NCBI RefSeq assembly: GCF_000499785.1
Contig: NZ_HG726020.1
Coordinates: 1,282,316-1,346,315, forward strand
Direction: 5' to 3'
Source of the DNA: Bacteroides neonati
Lineage (GTDB): Bacteria; Bacteroidota; Bacteroidia; Bacteroidales; Bacteroidaceae
DNA length: 64,000 bases
The position numbers were made by a program, and so were the translations under genes. The number at the start of each line of letters is the position of its first letter. Position 1 is the stretch's first letter. Of the stretch, positions 1 to 14,658 are shown piece after piece. Below the pieces are notes generated by a model. That model saw nothing but the letters and a program-made list of their open reading frames with translations. It made no database searches and was not told the DNA's origin.

Positions 1-79
1 CAACCGGAACCTCGCCACGCTCGCTCGCCTTGGCGGCTTCGAGTAGTGCTTGTTTCATAAAATAAGTATCGTCCAACAT
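1..79 (-). CDS. tadA: tRNA-specific adenosine deaminase TadA (5' end only)
   Basis: Only the first 26 codons are in the window, and the gene runs off the left edge. The minus-strand reading starts MLDDTYFMKQALLEA and continues to a GEVPV stretch. This matches the N-terminus of the TadA deaminase family, where that segment precedes the first beta strand. TadA converts A34 to inosine in tRNA-Arg(ACG). The zinc-binding HAE and PCxxC motifs lie outside the window, so the call rests on the N-terminus alone. Confidence 0.75.
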   Translation of the reverse strand, partial: MLDDTYFMKQALLEAAKASERGEVPV

Positions 80-101
80 AATTCAGGAAGAGGATTGGTC
101 A

Positions 102-335
102 TTAGCGTCTCATATCATGTTCACCGAAAAGAGTGGGATAATCGGCCTCCATGTTTTTGTGTATAAACGTCAGAATCGTTTCACGTAGCCAGCGCGATTT
201 GTTCGTTATCTTGTATTTCTCCAGATAACGATCCACAATGAGCTGCTCGTCCTCACTCATCAGACAAGTTATGCGTTGTTGACGTTTTGGTTCGTCAACT
301 GACGCTTTTGCACATTTTTTATCTCGCTTTCTCAT
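102..335 (-). CDS. Small basic protein, possible ribbon-helix-helix regulator
   Basis: A 77-residue protein with a Lys/Arg-rich N-terminus, then a compact helical core (MSEDEQLIVDRYLEKY followed by NKSRWLRETIL). The helix-turn-helix spacing and the SRWLRE segment resemble ribbon-helix-helix or mobilisation-type DNA-binding proteins, but no family is certain. It follows divergently from yraN and precedes tadA on the same strand with a short gap. A TAnnTTTG box lies just upstream of the ATG, so the transcript would have a very short leader. Function is not assigned. Confidence 0.55.
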   Translation of the reverse strand: MRKRDKKCAKASVDEPKRQQRITCLMSEDEQLIVDRYLEKYKITNKSRWLRETILTFIHKNMEADYPTLFGEHDMRR

Positions 336-343
336 ATTCTTTG

Positions 344-392
344 CAAATTTACTTTTATTCTGTCAATAGAAAGAATAAAAAGCGTATTTTTG
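344..392. promoter_or_regulatory. Divergent Bacteroides-type -7 boxes
   Basis: TAAATTTG on the minus strand (344-351) precedes the small gene at 335. TATTTTTG on the plus strand (385-392) precedes the YraN start at 406. Both fit the TAnnTTTG -7 consensus of the Bacteroides primary sigma factor. Clear -33 TTTG elements at the usual 19-21 bp spacing were not seen. Confidence 0.45.
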
Positions 393-405
393 CAAAAAAA
401 GTGTT

Positions 406-771
406 ATGGCAAAGCATAATGAACTGGGAAAAGCAGGTGAAAGTGCAGCAGTAGCCTACCTCGAAGGTCAAGGTTATGTGATACGCCATCGAAACTGGCG
501 CCGCGGCCATCTCGAGCTTGATATTGTTGCCATCAAGAACAACGAGTTAGTGGTAATCGAAGTAAAAACCAGACATGACACCCACTTCGGACAGCCCGAA
601 GAAGCGGTAGATCAACAAAAGATCAGACGAACCGTACGTGCTACGGATGCATACGTTAAGTTTTTTCAGCTAGATGAAACCATTAGATTCGATATCATCA
701 CGGTGGTAGGTGAGCCTGGAACGTTTCAAATCGAGCACTTAGAAGATGCCTTTTACCCACCACTCTTTTAA
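406..771 (+). CDS. YraN family (UPF0102) endonuclease-like protein
   Basis: A 121-residue protein of the YraN/UPF0102 family, which has a PD-(D/E)xK nuclease fold related to Holliday-junction resolvases. Visible marks are the N-terminal GKAGESAAVAYLEGQGY helix and the core LDIVAI...VVIEVKTR. In the core, the Asp and the Glu-x-Lys pair sit where the catalytic residues of the fold lie. The start is preceded by an A-rich leader and a -7 box. The biochemical role of the family is still poorly defined. It is followed after 12 bp by the MmcQ/YjbR gene, suggesting co-transcription. Confidence 0.9.
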   Translation: MAKHNELGKAGESAAVAYLEGQGYVIRHRNWRRGHLELDIVAIKNNELVVIEVKTRHDTHFGQPEEAVDQQKIRRTVRATDAYVKFFQLDETIRFDIITVVGEPGTFQIEHLEDAFYPPLF

Positions 772-783
772 ACAAATACAGGT

Positions 784-1140
784 ATGGATATAGAAACACT
801 CAGAGAGTATTGTCTCAGTAAAAAAGCAGTGACAGAATGTCTGCCATTCGATGAATACTCACTTGTTATGAAAGTAATGGGCAAGATGTTTGCCCTTATC
901 GATCTCGAAGGAGGCAATAGTATCTCTCTCAAATGCGACCTTGTTTACGCCATTGAACTACGCGAACAATACGCATCTATCGAAGGTGCCTATCACTTCA
1001 ACAAAAAATATTGGAATCAAGTATCACTAACCGGCGATGCAGGCGATACCTTGATTAAGCAACTGATAGACCACTCTTACGAAGAGGTTTTAAAGAAGTT
1101 TACTAAAAAGCTACGTACCGAATATGATGCACTCCCCTGA
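784..1140 (+). CDS. MmcQ/YjbR family protein
   Basis: A 118-residue single-domain protein of the MmcQ/YjbR family, which has a double-wing (CyaY-like) fold and is often annotated as DNA-binding. Typical features are an N-terminal MDIETLREYCLSKKAVTE helix, the F(D/E)xxS strand (LPFDEYSLVMKV) and the C-terminal SYEEVLKKFTKK helix. It overlaps the biotin ligase start by 17 bp, so the two are probably translationally coupled in an operon beginning at yraN. The exact cellular role is unknown. Confidence 0.88.
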   Translation: MDIETLREYCLSKKAVTECLPFDEYSLVMKVMGKMFALIDLEGGNSISLKCDLVYAIELREQYASIEGAYHFNKKYWNQVSLTGDAGDTLIKQLIDHSYEEVLKKFTKKLRTEYDALP

Positions 1141-1882
1141 AATGTTTCCTGTACCTTTACTACATCTCGAACAGACAGATTCGACCAATCATTATCTGAA
1201 AACAATCTGCGACGAGTCCTCGGTAACGGAGTTAACAACCGTCGTTGCCGATTATCAAACCTCCGGCAGAGGTCAACGAGGCAATAGCTGGGAGTCGGAA
1301 GCAGGTAAGAATTTAATGTTCAGCTTCGTGCTTTATCCTACCTTTCTGGAAGCCCGCCGGCAATTCCTTCTCTCTCAACTCATCTCGCTTGCCATCAAAG
1401 AAGAGTTGGATCGGTATGCCGAAGGATTTTCGATTAAATGGCCGAATGATATTTACTGGCATGAGCAAAAGATAGCAGGCATACTGATTGAACACGATTT
1501 AACCGGATGTTGTCTGGGGCGCAGTATTGCGGGTATCGGACTGAATGTTAATCAGACTGTTTTTCACAGTACAGCTCCTAACCCCGTATCATTGTATCAG
1601 ATAACCCGGCAAGAACACAATTGCCTTGCTCTTCTATCTACAATCATGAAACGAATACAAACAGAGTACCTGTCTGTTCAAAACGGTGAGGAAGCAAACA
1701 TTGCTGACCGCTACCGTGCCTCTCTCTTCAGAGGGAAAGGAATGCATCGATACGAAGATCTACACGGAGAGTTTATGGCAGAAATTATCCACATCGAACC
1801 CGAAGGCATACTTGTATTGCAAGATGATAAAGGGCAAAGAAGAAAATATGCATTTAAAGAGGTGAAATATCACTTGCTGTGA
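1124..1882 (+). CDS. birA: Biotin--[acetyl-CoA-carboxylase] ligase
   Basis: Attaches biotin to the carrier subunit of acetyl-CoA carboxylase (and other biotin enzymes) through biotinyl-AMP. The 252 residues hold the catalytic core: GRGQRGNSW is the adenylate-binding loop, KWPND the biotin-binding strand, and KIAGILIE follows. There is no N-terminal helix-turn-helix, so this is a monofunctional ligase and not a repressor. The reading frame begins inside the preceding gene. An ATG at 1142 just after that gene's stop is an alternative start. Confidence 0.93.
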   Translation: MMHSPEMFPVPLLHLEQTDSTNHYLKTICDESSVTELTTVVADYQTSGRGQRGNSWESEAGKNLMFSFVLYPTFLEARRQFLLSQLISLAIKEELDRYAEGFSIKWPNDIYWHEQKIAGILIEHDLTGCCLGRSIAGIGLNVNQTVFHSTAPNPVSLYQITRQEHNCLALLSTIMKRIQTEYLSVQNGEEANIADRYRASLFRGKGMHRYEDLHGEFMAEIIHIEPEGILVLQDDKGQRRKYAFKEVKYHLL

Positions 1883-2392
1883 CTTCTTTCCTATGCGCAT
1901 AATGTACATCGAGAACAGACGATACTAGTAAATATCAGTCGCTTGCATCATCCTAATCGCAAATCATTAAATACTACCTTTCTTAGGTAAAATCACCAGC
2001 TTTGCAGTACAATATTTATAGCATGTAATGATTATTGTATTTCATAGACATTATCAATTCAGACACTGGCTTGATTAGAAATAGACATTTCTGAAATGTT
2101 AAAAGCAACTCGAAAATAGATCTCTACACCCACTAAAACCCTTTTTCACCACAGAGGATACAGAGAATATAGAGGAAAATACAAAGAGAAACGCAGAGGA
2201 GATTCTACGGAAACTTCTCTGTATTGCCTCTGTACTTCCTCGTGCCTTTTCTTTCTCTTCTTCTTCTTCTTCTCTTTTCTCTCTCTTTCTCTTTTTCCAC
2301 TCCGTGTTCTCTGTGTCCTCTGTGGTGAAAGAGAATGCACTATGGTGAGTTTCGCTGAGCTAAGCTGAGCTATGAGGTGTATCTATAACGTA
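1883..2392. other. Non-coding region between birA and the rRNA operon
   Basis: No convincing gene. The first 260 bases show nothing recognisable. Positions 2144-2330 hold an inverted-repeat element, listed separately. A 64-codon minus-strand reading across it (2146-2340) is lysine/arginine/glutamate low-complexity and is explained by the repeat and its polypyrimidine tract. Confidence 0.6.
2144..2330. repeat. 187-bp element bounded by 24-bp inverted repeats, with polypyrimidine core
   Basis: The left arm (2144-2167, TTTCACCACAGAGGATACAG...) and right arm (2307-2330) are inverted copies with one mismatch in 24 bases. Between them, 2245-2298 is an almost pure C/T run dominated by CTT units. 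The arm belongs to a CACAGAGGACACAGAGAA-type repeat that I recognise as common in non-coding DNA of various bacteria. It encodes no transposase, and any mobility would be non-autonomous. Confidence 0.6.
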
Positions 2393-2429
2393 AAACGTCC
2401 CGTCAGTCTGATCGACTAACGGGACGTTT
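2393..2429 (-). terminator. rRNA operon terminator
   Basis: A perfect 11-bp stem (AAACGTCCCGT at 2393-2403 with its complement at 2419-2429). The loop can pair further through AGTC/GACT. It lies directly 3' of 5S rRNA on the minus strand, as expected for the end of the operon. The following U-tract is short. Confidence 0.75.
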
Positions 2430-2436
2430 CTAAAAA

Positions 2437-2542
<106 letters not shown>

Positions 2543-2624
2543 AAATAAGGTTGACATGACAAAAACCAAAAAAGAATCATTCTAGCAAAGCTAAAGGGAT
2601 ATACCAACCATACACCTATAAGAA

Positions 2625-5957
<3,333 letters not shown>

Positions 5958-6132
5958 GGTCACAGATCAATTATTTACACAATTGAACGTATGGTTCGAT
6001 ATATACTTTTAGCTTAATTACTATTTTAACTTTTTTGGTTTTGTATCATCATGTCAAAGATCGTTGTGAGAATACTTCGACAGTGTCGAAGTTGTAGGAT
6101 TGACTTGCAGTCTATCCTAACATTCTCAAGAG

Positions 6133-6206
6133 TGGAGAATAACGGATTCGAACCGTTGACCCCCTGCGTGCAAGGCAGGTGCTCTAGCCAGCTGAGCTAA
6201 TCCCCC
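6133..6206 (-). tRNA. tRNA-Ala (anticodon TGC)
   Basis: A 74-nt cloverleaf on the minus strand in the 16S-23S spacer. The acceptor 5' GGGGGAT pairs with 3' ATTCTCC plus discriminator A. The anticodon arm CCTGCCT-TGC-ACGCAGG and the T-loop GTTCGAATC are intact. CCA is not encoded. Ala-TGC next to Ile-GAT is the classic bacterial rRNA spacer pair. Confidence 0.96.
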
Positions 6207-6220
6207 GTTATTGAGATTCG

Positions 6221-6294
6221 TAGTCCCAGGCAGAGTTGAACTGCCGACCTCTACATTATCAGTGTAGCGCTCTAACCAACTGAGCTATAGGACT
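6221..6294 (-). tRNA. tRNA-Ile (anticodon GAT)
   Basis: A 74-nt cloverleaf on the minus strand. The acceptor AGTCCTA pairs with TGGGACT (one G-T pair), the D-arm is AGCTCAGTTGGTTAGAGC, the anticodon stem-loop is CTACACT-GAT-AATGTAG, and the T-loop is GTTCAACTC. It lies 14 bp upstream of tRNA-Ala in the direction of transcription. Confidence 0.96.
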
Positions 6295-6441
6295 ATGTTC
6301 AAACCCTTGCCTTTCGGCTCGGCTTCTTTTTTCTCTTTCAATCTATATTTTAAATAAACAACTACACGTAGTACGAAGAGGTTCTTATGGTGGTTCCTCT
6401 TTAAAACCTTGTTATAAACGTCGTTCACAACATACACTCCA

Positions 6442-7965
<1,524 letters not shown>

Positions 7966-8213
7966 GTATTTTGATTGATTACCAAATTTACACTCAGTAA
8001 TCGAATTCTTGCTCTGTTAGGATGTTGTAAATTTATTGACGTTTATTCAAATCCCTGTTTCATTTGTAATGAATCAAATCATTGACGGTTTTAAAATTTT
8101 ACCCGAGATTCCTATCTAAAAAGACAAGTCTCTCGCTCTTGTACTACTTGTATTGTTTATGTAAATCTTTCAAAGAACGCTTCTTTAAGTATGCTTCGTT
8201 TTAAAAGCGGATG

Positions 8214-8245
8214 CAAAGGTAAGACTTTATTTTTAAAACACCAAA
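8214..8245 (-). promoter_or_regulatory. rRNA operon promoter, proximal
   Basis: The minus strand has -7 box TACCTTTG (8214-8221) and an upstream TTTG element (about 8242-8245) at about 20 bp spacing, matching the Bacteroides TTTG / TAnnTTTG promoter. Transcription would start about 240 nt before mature 16S. Confidence 0.7.
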
Positions 8246-8387
8246 ACTTTTGAGAAGTTTTTTTGTTTTTCTTTTTCGTCTCGTGCGCTTCTCTTGTCGT
8301 CTCTCTTGCGAAAGGAAGAAAAGCCTCTGCGAGCTTTTAAACAGAATGTCAATCTTTCAAGGCTTAGCTTCTCTTGCTAAGCGGATG

Positions 8388-8419
8388 CAAAAGTAGGCTT
8401 TTTACCCATACAAGCCAAA
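8388..8419 (-). promoter_or_regulatory. rRNA operon promoter, distal
   Basis: A second promoter on the minus strand: TACTTTTG (8388-8395) with TTTG at 8416-8419, spacing about 20 bp. Its initial transcribed region GCATCCGCTT is identical to that of the proximal promoter, so the two arose by duplication or share a start-site signal. Confidence 0.68.
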
Positions 8420-8657
8420 CTTAAACACCTTTTATTTCGAATAAAAAGGAAATTAAGTTGTAATAGGCTGAATGAGAGATGTGTTATAAAACATAAGTCA
8501 GGAAGGGAGAAAAGGAAAGCAAAGAGAGAACACATTATAATATATACGCGCGCGTATTTTCAAACAATATCGTCAAGAACAATTAGAAACACACCACGTG
8601 GCAATCACCCCAATACCTTTGTCCATAGAAAAAGCTTCTAATCAATATAAGCAAGAA

Positions 8658-8685
8658 AGGTCGTTTCACCTAGATGAAACGACCT
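8658..8685 (-). terminator. Terminator downstream of mdh remnant
   Basis: A perfect 11-bp stem AGGTCGTTTCA (8658-8668) and complement (8675-8685), with a 6-nt loop. It is AT-flanked on both sides and lies 28 bp after the mdh stop on the minus strand. A T-rich tract on the plus side means it could work in both directions. Confidence 0.7.
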
Positions 8686-8712
8686 CTTTTATTTAATAAT
8701 AGAAGCAGTAAA

Positions 8713-10688
<1,976 letters not shown>

Positions 10689-10692
<4 letters not shown>

Positions 10693-11330
10693 TTCAAATA
10701 ATCATTAGCGATTGCAAATAATACATCCCCGTGTTCCTTGTCTTTATAGGTATTAGAAACTAGTCCAGCGATATAGTAGATAACGGGAGTGTACAAATTC
10801 CTGCAAACATCAATACTTCCATTCTTAATAGTAGGGAATGGAAGATATTTTGCCACTTTTACAGTAACATCCGCACCACCAACACACGAATAAAACTCCA
10901 TTACCTTCCCTGTAGGGTAAGTTGTTATTGCACAAATCGGTTTGTCAATGCCTCCTCTTATCCCCGAAAATTTAGATTTTTGAAGAAAATAGAGTGGATC
11001 AGTATCTTCAATTGGCGTAACAACCGGCCTTCTCCAGTCATTCATCTGAAAAATAACAAGTCTCATAAAATCATCTGGAAGTAATGCATACCCCATCCCT
11101 TTACCTACCGTGCCACTTTCCCAATTCAGCGTAGTAGCAAAAGCAACCCCGCCATCCAACAAACGGGACGGAGCTGCCTCGGTCACACTTCTTACAGCAT
11201 CAGGTATTTTCTGTTCTATGATAGCATTCAACGATAGAGTATAAACATCCTCAATAAATGACGCATGAACCTCGTTCTCGTCCAATGCTTTACGAACCTC
11301 TCTTACTATATCTTGAATGCTATAATTCAT
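10689..11330 (-). CDS. Phage structural protein, possible head-tail adaptor
   Basis: A 213-residue protein between the HeH-domain gene and the tail fibre, 4-bp overlap with the latter and 2 bp from the former. The N-terminal helical part (IQDIVREVRKALDENE) and the central YALLPDDFMRLVIF segment resemble proteins of similar size that follow the capsid gene in Bacteroides podophages and may fill the adaptor role of P22 gp4. This is inferred from position and general look, not from a catalytic motif. Confidence 0.55.
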
Positions 11331-11332
11331 GC

Positions 11333-11803
11333 TTACTTCAAATTAGGAAATTCAATACCAAGCTCTTTTGCATAAGCGATAATATGATCTCTACTTCTTA
11401 TTGTCTTTTCGCATCCTTTTGTTATCAGGTACTCTTTTGCTTCAGCGAAAGAAGTAATCTCACTCTGAATATCTTTCTCATCACCACCAACTATGCCGAC
11501 ATTTCCATTTTCAAGACCATTCCCTGTCTCTCCACCATTATTGTCAACACCACCGCCACTTTCTCCTCCTGACTCACTATCTAATACAACAGCTTCATCA
11601 TCTCCTTCCTCTTTGATAATTTCCTCAATAGAAATGATGCGACCAAACTGCTCTAATTTTTCAATACCCTCCTGCACCTCATTTTCGTTGGTTCTGTACT
11701 GACTCTTTCCACCACAAACCGGGTCAAAATTGATCCTTCTCTTATTCCCACCAATTTTCAGATTAAAAGAAATTTCAGAAACACATCTATATACTTTAAT
11801 CAT
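11333..11803 (-). CDS. Phage protein with C-terminal HeH/LEM-like domain
   Basis: 156 residues in three parts: a beta-rich N-terminus (YRCVSEISFNLKIGGNKRRI), an acidic Gly/Asn-rich linker (about residues 70-110), and a C-terminal helix-extended loop-helix motif (SFAEAKEYLITKGCEKTIRS) like HeH/LEM domains. Small HeH proteins are frequent directly after capsid genes in phages of gut Bacteroidales. The role is unknown; nucleic-acid binding or head completion is possible. Confidence 0.65.
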   Translation of the reverse strand: MIKVYRCVSEISFNLKIGGNKRRINFDPVCGGKSQYRTNENEVQEGIEKLEQFGRIISIEEIIKEEGDDEAVVLDSESGGESGGGVDNNGGETGNGLENGNVGIVGGDEKDIQSEITSFAEAKEYLITKGCEKTIRSRDHIIAYAKELGIEFPNLK

Positions 11804-11874
11804 CGTACTTTGAGTTTTTAAAAAGAGGGATCAGGATCACCCCGTCCCTCTTCTAGTTACACACTTCTTGTTTA

Positions 11875-13248
11875 TTAAGCCTTCTTTGCCAATTTCAGAC
11901 GAGCATGAGCCTTAGCATAACGCAAATAGACACAGCTAATCTCCTGCAATACCACTGCATCCGTATTACGAATACCAGCACTCTTCAAGTCTAAAATATT
12001 TCTGCTCCAACTTACAAAAGTTCGTTTAGTTAGAAACTGAGGATCAAGCACCAAGCCACAATCGCTCATACCGTTCTGATCGAATAACTCATGATGAATC
12101 ACCAGCACTTCTCCGAAATCCGTATCAAAGCTCTTAAATTTGAGGCTCCAATTTTCCACGCTTTCCTTCAGTCTAAACTTATCCGATTTAATTTTAGAGA
12201 AAGCCGCAAGCATATCACTACCAGCAAACAGAATTTTACGCTTATTTCCAACGCCAACACCGGTAAACAGATCTTTCGTAATATCAACCAGCTCATTATC
12301 GGTAATCTCAGCCGAAGAAGTTGTATCATTCCATTCCCCTACGATGATATCCTTACCTGCCATCCACCAGATTCCACCGGTAAACCACACATTTTGCTTT
12401 TTAACAGGATGATTAGCTTTCCCTTTTACACCAAACAAAAATGTATTTTCCATACCCATACGCATATCGAAAATAGAATCCTCTTCTAAATCACTGAAAT
12501 TCCAGTCTACTTCCTTGCTGCTTAATTTATCAAGGGTAGACTGTTCTACCTGCGTCATAAAATTCTGGCAATACTGCACCTCGGGCGTTGGAATGTTGTT
12601 AAATGAACCAGTCTGTGCATCAAGCTCAGCACAAGCCTTTCCCATACGGACAAGAATTGTGTTATTGGCAATGGTCGGAATCCAAATATTGTTTCCTTTA
12701 CCATCCTTTTTGCCATTGACAGCATATACTAATGGATTACCAGATGCAGCTGCTCCAGACACGCAAAGAACCAACTCCTTTGTATCCAATGTCGATCCAT
12801 CGTCCTTATATCCCATCACACCTACTACACGGATAGTATCAGCTTCACCAAACATATCTGGATCATTCACCGTAAGCTCCGCAGTATTACCCGTAGTTTG
12901 CGCAGTGAATTCGGCAGTCAACTTTCCTTTAATAGGACGCGTACCAACAGTATAATACTTTACCTCCATGCTTTTCGTGCTCATTGCTTTGGCATGACGG
13001 GTTATTTGATCTATGGGTGTTGCCATCGGTCGGATTTTGGTAATACGTTTGTCGATCTCCTGCGTATACAACTCATCAACGGCTACCTCACCTTTAGTTA
13101 CGGTTGCGGCACCATCTATTGTCTTACCGCCATCTGGCAAGTCAACCGCTCCCTCAGCAAACAATACACTACCCGATGCACCTGTCACAAATGCTACAAT
13201 CATCAGAAGCAAAGCCCCTGCAATTTTCCAAAAAATACTTTTTCTCAT
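11875..13248 (-). CDS. Major capsid protein (DUF5309/SU10-like) with N-terminal membrane segment
   Basis: 457 residues. The body matches HK97-fold capsid proteins of the DUF5309 type: an N-terminal KRITKIRPMATPIDQITR motif, a central immunoglobulin-like insertion, and a conserved C-terminus ending IRNTDAVVLQEISCVYLRY. Unusually, residues about 5-30 form a hydrophobic segment after a basic start (MRKSIFWKIAGALLLMIVAF), like a signal anchor, followed by small residues GASGS. The scaffold gene lies just upstream on the same strand and the HeH protein downstream. The leader may be removed during assembly, possibly by the phage rhomboid. Confidence 0.8.
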   Translation of the reverse strand: MRKSIFWKIAGALLLMIVAFVTGASGSVLFAEGAVDLPDGGKTIDGAATVTKGEVAVDELYTQEIDKRITKIRPMATPIDQITRHAKAMSTKSMEVKYYTVGTRPIKGKLTAEFTAQTTGNTAELTVNDPDMFGEADTIRVVGVMGYKDDGSTLDTKELVLCVSGAAASGNPLVYAVNGKKDGKGNNIWIPTIANNTILVRMGKACAELDAQTGSFNNIPTPEVQYCQNFMTQVEQSTLDKLSSKEVDWNFSDLEEDSIFDMRMGMENTFLFGVKGKANHPVKKQNVWFTGGIWWMAGKDIIVGEWNDTTSSAEITDNELVDITKDLFTGVGVGNKRKILFAGSDMLAAFSKIKSDKFRLKESVENWSLKFKSFDTDFGEVLVIHHELFDQNGMSDCGLVLDPQFLTKRTFVSWSRNILDLKSAGIRNTDAVVLQEISCVYLRYAKAHARLKLAKKA

Positions 13249-13275
13249 AATCTTGTTTTGATATTAATAAATAAA

Positions 13276-14067
13276 TTATTTTGCTTTACCTCTCTCCCAT
13301 ATATCGTCAGATCCGCCTTCTCCATATTTAGCTAACGCACCTTCAATAACAGGTTTATTCTTTGAATTATCATTCAAAGCACCTTGTCCACCCAACTGCG
13401 GTGGCATATTTTCCGGCGTCGTTGTTTTCTTCTTCTCTCGATCTATTTTCGAATTCCGACCTCTTATTTCAGCCTCATGCGCAGCATTTTCCATATCCGC
13501 ATCATGAGTGACTCCCTTTAGAATGATAGCCCATGTTTCTTTTGTAATCTTGTCAACAATAGCATCTTCCTGTATCTGTGCAAATAGCTCAAATGCCTTA
13601 TCGGCATCCTCGTCACTACAATTTAATTCATCCTTTGCCGACTCCAATGCATCAAGGGAAGCAATAATGTTCTTCTTTGCCTCCTCTTCCATCTTGCTAT
13701 TTTTAAGTTGTCTTTCAAGATAGGCATTGTGCTTCTCTACAATTTTATCTTTCATCTCCGGATCATCAAGTGCAGCGCGAATGTCATCTTGCCCGAAATT
13801 ATCAATCAGATACAACAGTGGATTTTCTTCTTTAGTGATAGCCAAGAAGAGGCTTGCAATTCTGGGATCCTTATTAAAGGCATTCAAAAGCTTTCCCTCA
13901 TTCTCTTTATATCCATTAAGTTCGCCGTCGTAAGCGTCGTAATCGTCGTTAATAGACCCGTAAACAGACTCCTCGTCTTCAACATTTAATTCAGGTCTCT
14001 TAGCCATCAGTCTCTCTAGAAACAATTGCTTCTTTGTCTTAACTTCTTGTTTTTCAGAATCTACCAT
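13276..14067 (-). CDS. Putative phage scaffold protein
   Basis: A charged, mostly helical protein immediately upstream of the capsid gene, the usual place for scaffolds. The middle is rich in Glu/Lys helices (DKIVEKHNAYLERQLKNSKM), and the C-terminal third is polar and disordered with a basic/acidic tail. The frame can extend to 14103, but a -7 box lies at 14101-14108, so transcription probably starts inside that extension. The ATG at 14067 (MVDSEKQEV), after an AT-rich leader, is preferred, giving 263 residues. No enzymatic motif is seen. Confidence 0.65.
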   Translation of the reverse strand: MVDSEKQEVKTKKQLFLERLMAKRPELNVEDEESVYGSINDDYDAYDGELNGYKENEGKLLNAFNKDPRIASLFLAITKEENPLLYLIDNFGQDDIRAALDDPEMKDKIVEKHNAYLERQLKNSKMEEEAKKNIIASLDALESAKDELNCSDEDADKAFELFAQIQEDAIVDKITKETWAIILKGVTHDADMENAAHEAEIRGRNSKIDREKKKTTTPENMPPQLGGQGALNDNSKNKPVIEGALAKYGEGGSDDIWERGKAK

Positions 14068-14100
14068 ACATTTAAACTTTATATTAGTTCTCCTTTTCGG

Positions 14101-14172
14101 CAAATGTACTCTTCACTTGTCTATATCTTTTTCTACATATTAACGAGCATTGATCATTTCTTACTAATTTTG
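14101..14172. promoter_or_regulatory. Divergent phage late promoters (-7 boxes)
   Basis: TACATTTG on the minus strand (14101-14108) fits transcription of the scaffold-capsid-tail operon. TAATTTTG on the plus strand (14165-14172) fits the rightward operon beginning at 14212. Both match TAnnTTTG; -33 elements are weak. The phage therefore seems to use the host sigma factor here. Confidence 0.45.
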
Positions 14173-14211
14173 TATCTGTCAGACGGATAGCTATTTGATT
14201 TTTTTATTATT

Positions 14212-14658
14212 ATGGGAAGAAGAGGAAAGAAAGGTCGTTTTTTCGAGTATCGCGATGAGCGAAACGCAGATCTTCTGCGCGTATTCAAAGAGTGTATTTT
14301 ATCCGCGCTACCCACAGATGGGATGTGTCAAATCTATCGAAAAATGGTATCGCAAAAGTCTAAAAGATTCTGGGTGTCAGAGGAACAGGCCAGGAAAGTA
14401 GTATCATATATGATGAAGGGAGGTGACATCAGCTATATGAGCGATAACAAACAAAAAATGTTTGCTGAGATATACCATCGAGTTTCTAAACTTCAAGACC
14501 AATATCCTGAAGCTCTCCTCTATCTATTAGTAGAAGAAGTTGTCTCCTCCGAAGCCCCCTGTTTCTATATGACCCCTGAATCAGCCAAAGTTATAATCAG
14601 TCAAATCAAAAAGAGATGTTACGAACAAAGATTACGATTATTGCCATTCTTACGGTAA
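14212..14658 (+). CDS. Unknown phage protein, first gene of the terminase operon
   Basis: A 148-residue basic helical protein with a GRRGKKGRF N-terminus and three charged helical segments; RFWVSEEQARKVVSYMMKG is the most distinctive. I do not recognise a family. It overlaps the rhomboid gene by 43 bp, which overlaps terL by 23 bp, so the three are translationally coupled. Position before terL would suit a small-terminase partner, but no DNA-binding motif is clear and another candidate for that role lies at 32291. Confidence 0.6.
   Translation: MGRRGKKGRFFEYRDERNADLLRVFKECILSALPTDGMCQIYRKMVSQKSKRFWVSEEQARKVVSYMMKGGDISYMSDNKQKMFAEIYHRVSKLQDQYPEALLYLLVEEVVSSEAPCFYMTPESAKVIISQIKKRCYEQRLRLLPFLR

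Larger units (their letters stand above)
7966..8657. other. rRNA leader and promoter region
   Basis: No coding gene. It holds the 16S leader (about 250 nt), two Bacteroides-type promoters (listed separately) and, further upstream, an AT-rich stretch with a perfect 14-bp alternating palindrome ATACGCGCGCGTAT at 8544-8557. The remainder shows nothing recognisable. Confidence 0.6.
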
